DNA from: Kribbella sp. VKM Ac-2569
GTDB lineage: Bacteria > Actinomycetota > Actinomycetes > Propionibacteriales > Kribbellaceae
Direction: 5' to 3'
Assembly (NCBI RefSeq): GCF_004216905.1
Contig: NZ_SGXJ01000005.1
Location: forward strand, 310,001 to 374,000
DNA: 64,000 nt
Part shown: in pieces, positions 63,671 to 64,000 of the stretch
Layout of the letters: each line of letters starts with the position of its first letter
Numbering within the stretch: the first letter of the stretch is position 1
Position numbers and translations under genes: made by a program
The notes under the pieces: model-generated
What the model was told of the DNA's origin: nothing
The model's input: the letters and a program-made list of their open reading frames with translations, nothing else
Databases searched by the model: none

Positions 63671-64000
63671 CAACAACTGGCCTGGGCTCGCTCCCCGGCG
63701 ATGACATCCGCGAGTGGATGCGCGCCGTACTCGAGCTGGTCGACCTCCCGTTCCTGCCTGAGCTCCCGGCGCGTCCGTACGGCGACATGATCAGCCGGAC
63801 CGTCGCCGTACTGACGGGGTTGGCTGCGGACCTGCAGCCGGTCGGATGGCGGCTGACCGGTGGCGGGGACTCACGGGCCAGTCTGGACCAGCGGCGGGCG
63901 CGGGCGCTGCTGCACGAGGACCTGGACGTGCTGGAGGAGTACGCCGACGGGTACCAGGGGCCGCTGAAGGTACAGGTCACCGGGCCGTGGACGCTGGCTG
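63667..64000 (+). CDS. Cobalamin-independent methionine synthase-like protein, 3' end outside the window
   Basis: The 111 codons visible are from ATG 63667, overlapping the mnmA stop by 4 bp, and run off the end of the window. The start TTTGLGSLPGDDIREW, with PFLPELPARPYGDMI and VQVTGPWTLA, matches the small MetE-related (UROD/MetE-like) proteins of actinobacteria such as mycobacterial Rv3015c, which are shorter than true MetE. Whether it makes methionine is unproven. It continues the conserved iscS-mnmA-Rv3015c order. Confidence 0.8.
   Translation, partial: MTTTGLGSLPGDDIREWMRAVLELVDLPFLPELPARPYGDMISRTVAVLTGLAADLQPVGWRLTGGGDSRASLDQRRARALLHEDLDVLEEYADGYQGPLKVQVTGPWTLA

Overview
The window is high-GC, densely packed actinobacterial chromosome with about 61 genes, frequent GTG starts and many 1-4 nt stop/start overlaps. 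The GlgE trehalose-glycogen pathway, arfABC, ECF42/DGPF and SARP-type genes, and an echA-methyltransferase-etfBA-cysteine desulfurase-mnmA order together suggest a Nocardioidaceae-like organism. Kribbella is my best guess, from gene content only. I saw no rRNA, tRNA, CRISPR array, transposase or prophage gene, and no gene-free stretch longer than about 270 bp.

Layout. 1-3167: SMP-30-like protein, RpiR regulator, Tat-exported glycoside-hydrolase-like protein. 3188-7006: divergent citrate synthases (one with an N-terminal HTH) and a flavin monooxygenase. 7110-12958: DGPF protein with an ECF42-type sigma factor, MerR/MFS pair, esterase with a second ECF sigma factor, small membrane protein. 12978-20129: phosphotransferase-like kinase, then the minus-strand treS-pep2-glgB-(GNAT-Nudix) operon. 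20400-24796: arfABC followed by two HicB-like proteins and an 83-aa protein, a divergent winged-helix regulator, and an AbiEi/DUF559-type protein. 24962-31384: large subtilase, a paralogous winged-helix regulator, threonine synthase. 31467-36255: divergent glgE and glgP. 36319-45149: MFS/TetR pair, a MarR-MerR-transglutaminase operon, SARP and PadR regulators sharing a duplicated C-terminal module, a DUF3995-ECF sigma operon, SGNH hydrolase. 45211-49502: glgX and two Gfo/Idh/MocA oxidoreductases. 49580-64000: enoyl-CoA hydratase, methyltransferase, hexapeptide acyltransferase, second methyltransferase, etfBA, then an interrupting block (coiled-coil membrane protein, PPOX, DHFR-like, HTH-NB-ARC regulator), then cysteine desulfurase, mnmA and the start of a MetE-like gene.

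How the genes work together. TreS and Pep2 turn trehalose into maltose 1-phosphate, GlgE extends alpha-glucan with it, GlgB branches the glucan, and GlgP and GlgX degrade it, so nearly the whole alpha-glucan cycle is here. The 49-64 kb part resembles the mycobacterial Rv3039c-Rv3015c neighbourhood.

Most notable points: the PadR C-terminal module and its 3' hairpin duplicated onto a SARP regulator; two paralogous winged-helix regulators, each divergent from an envelope or secreted-protein gene with similar tandem motifs upstream; the extended arf operon; and the HTH-citrate synthase pair flanking a large inverted repeat. All functions are inferred from sequence; no database search was run.
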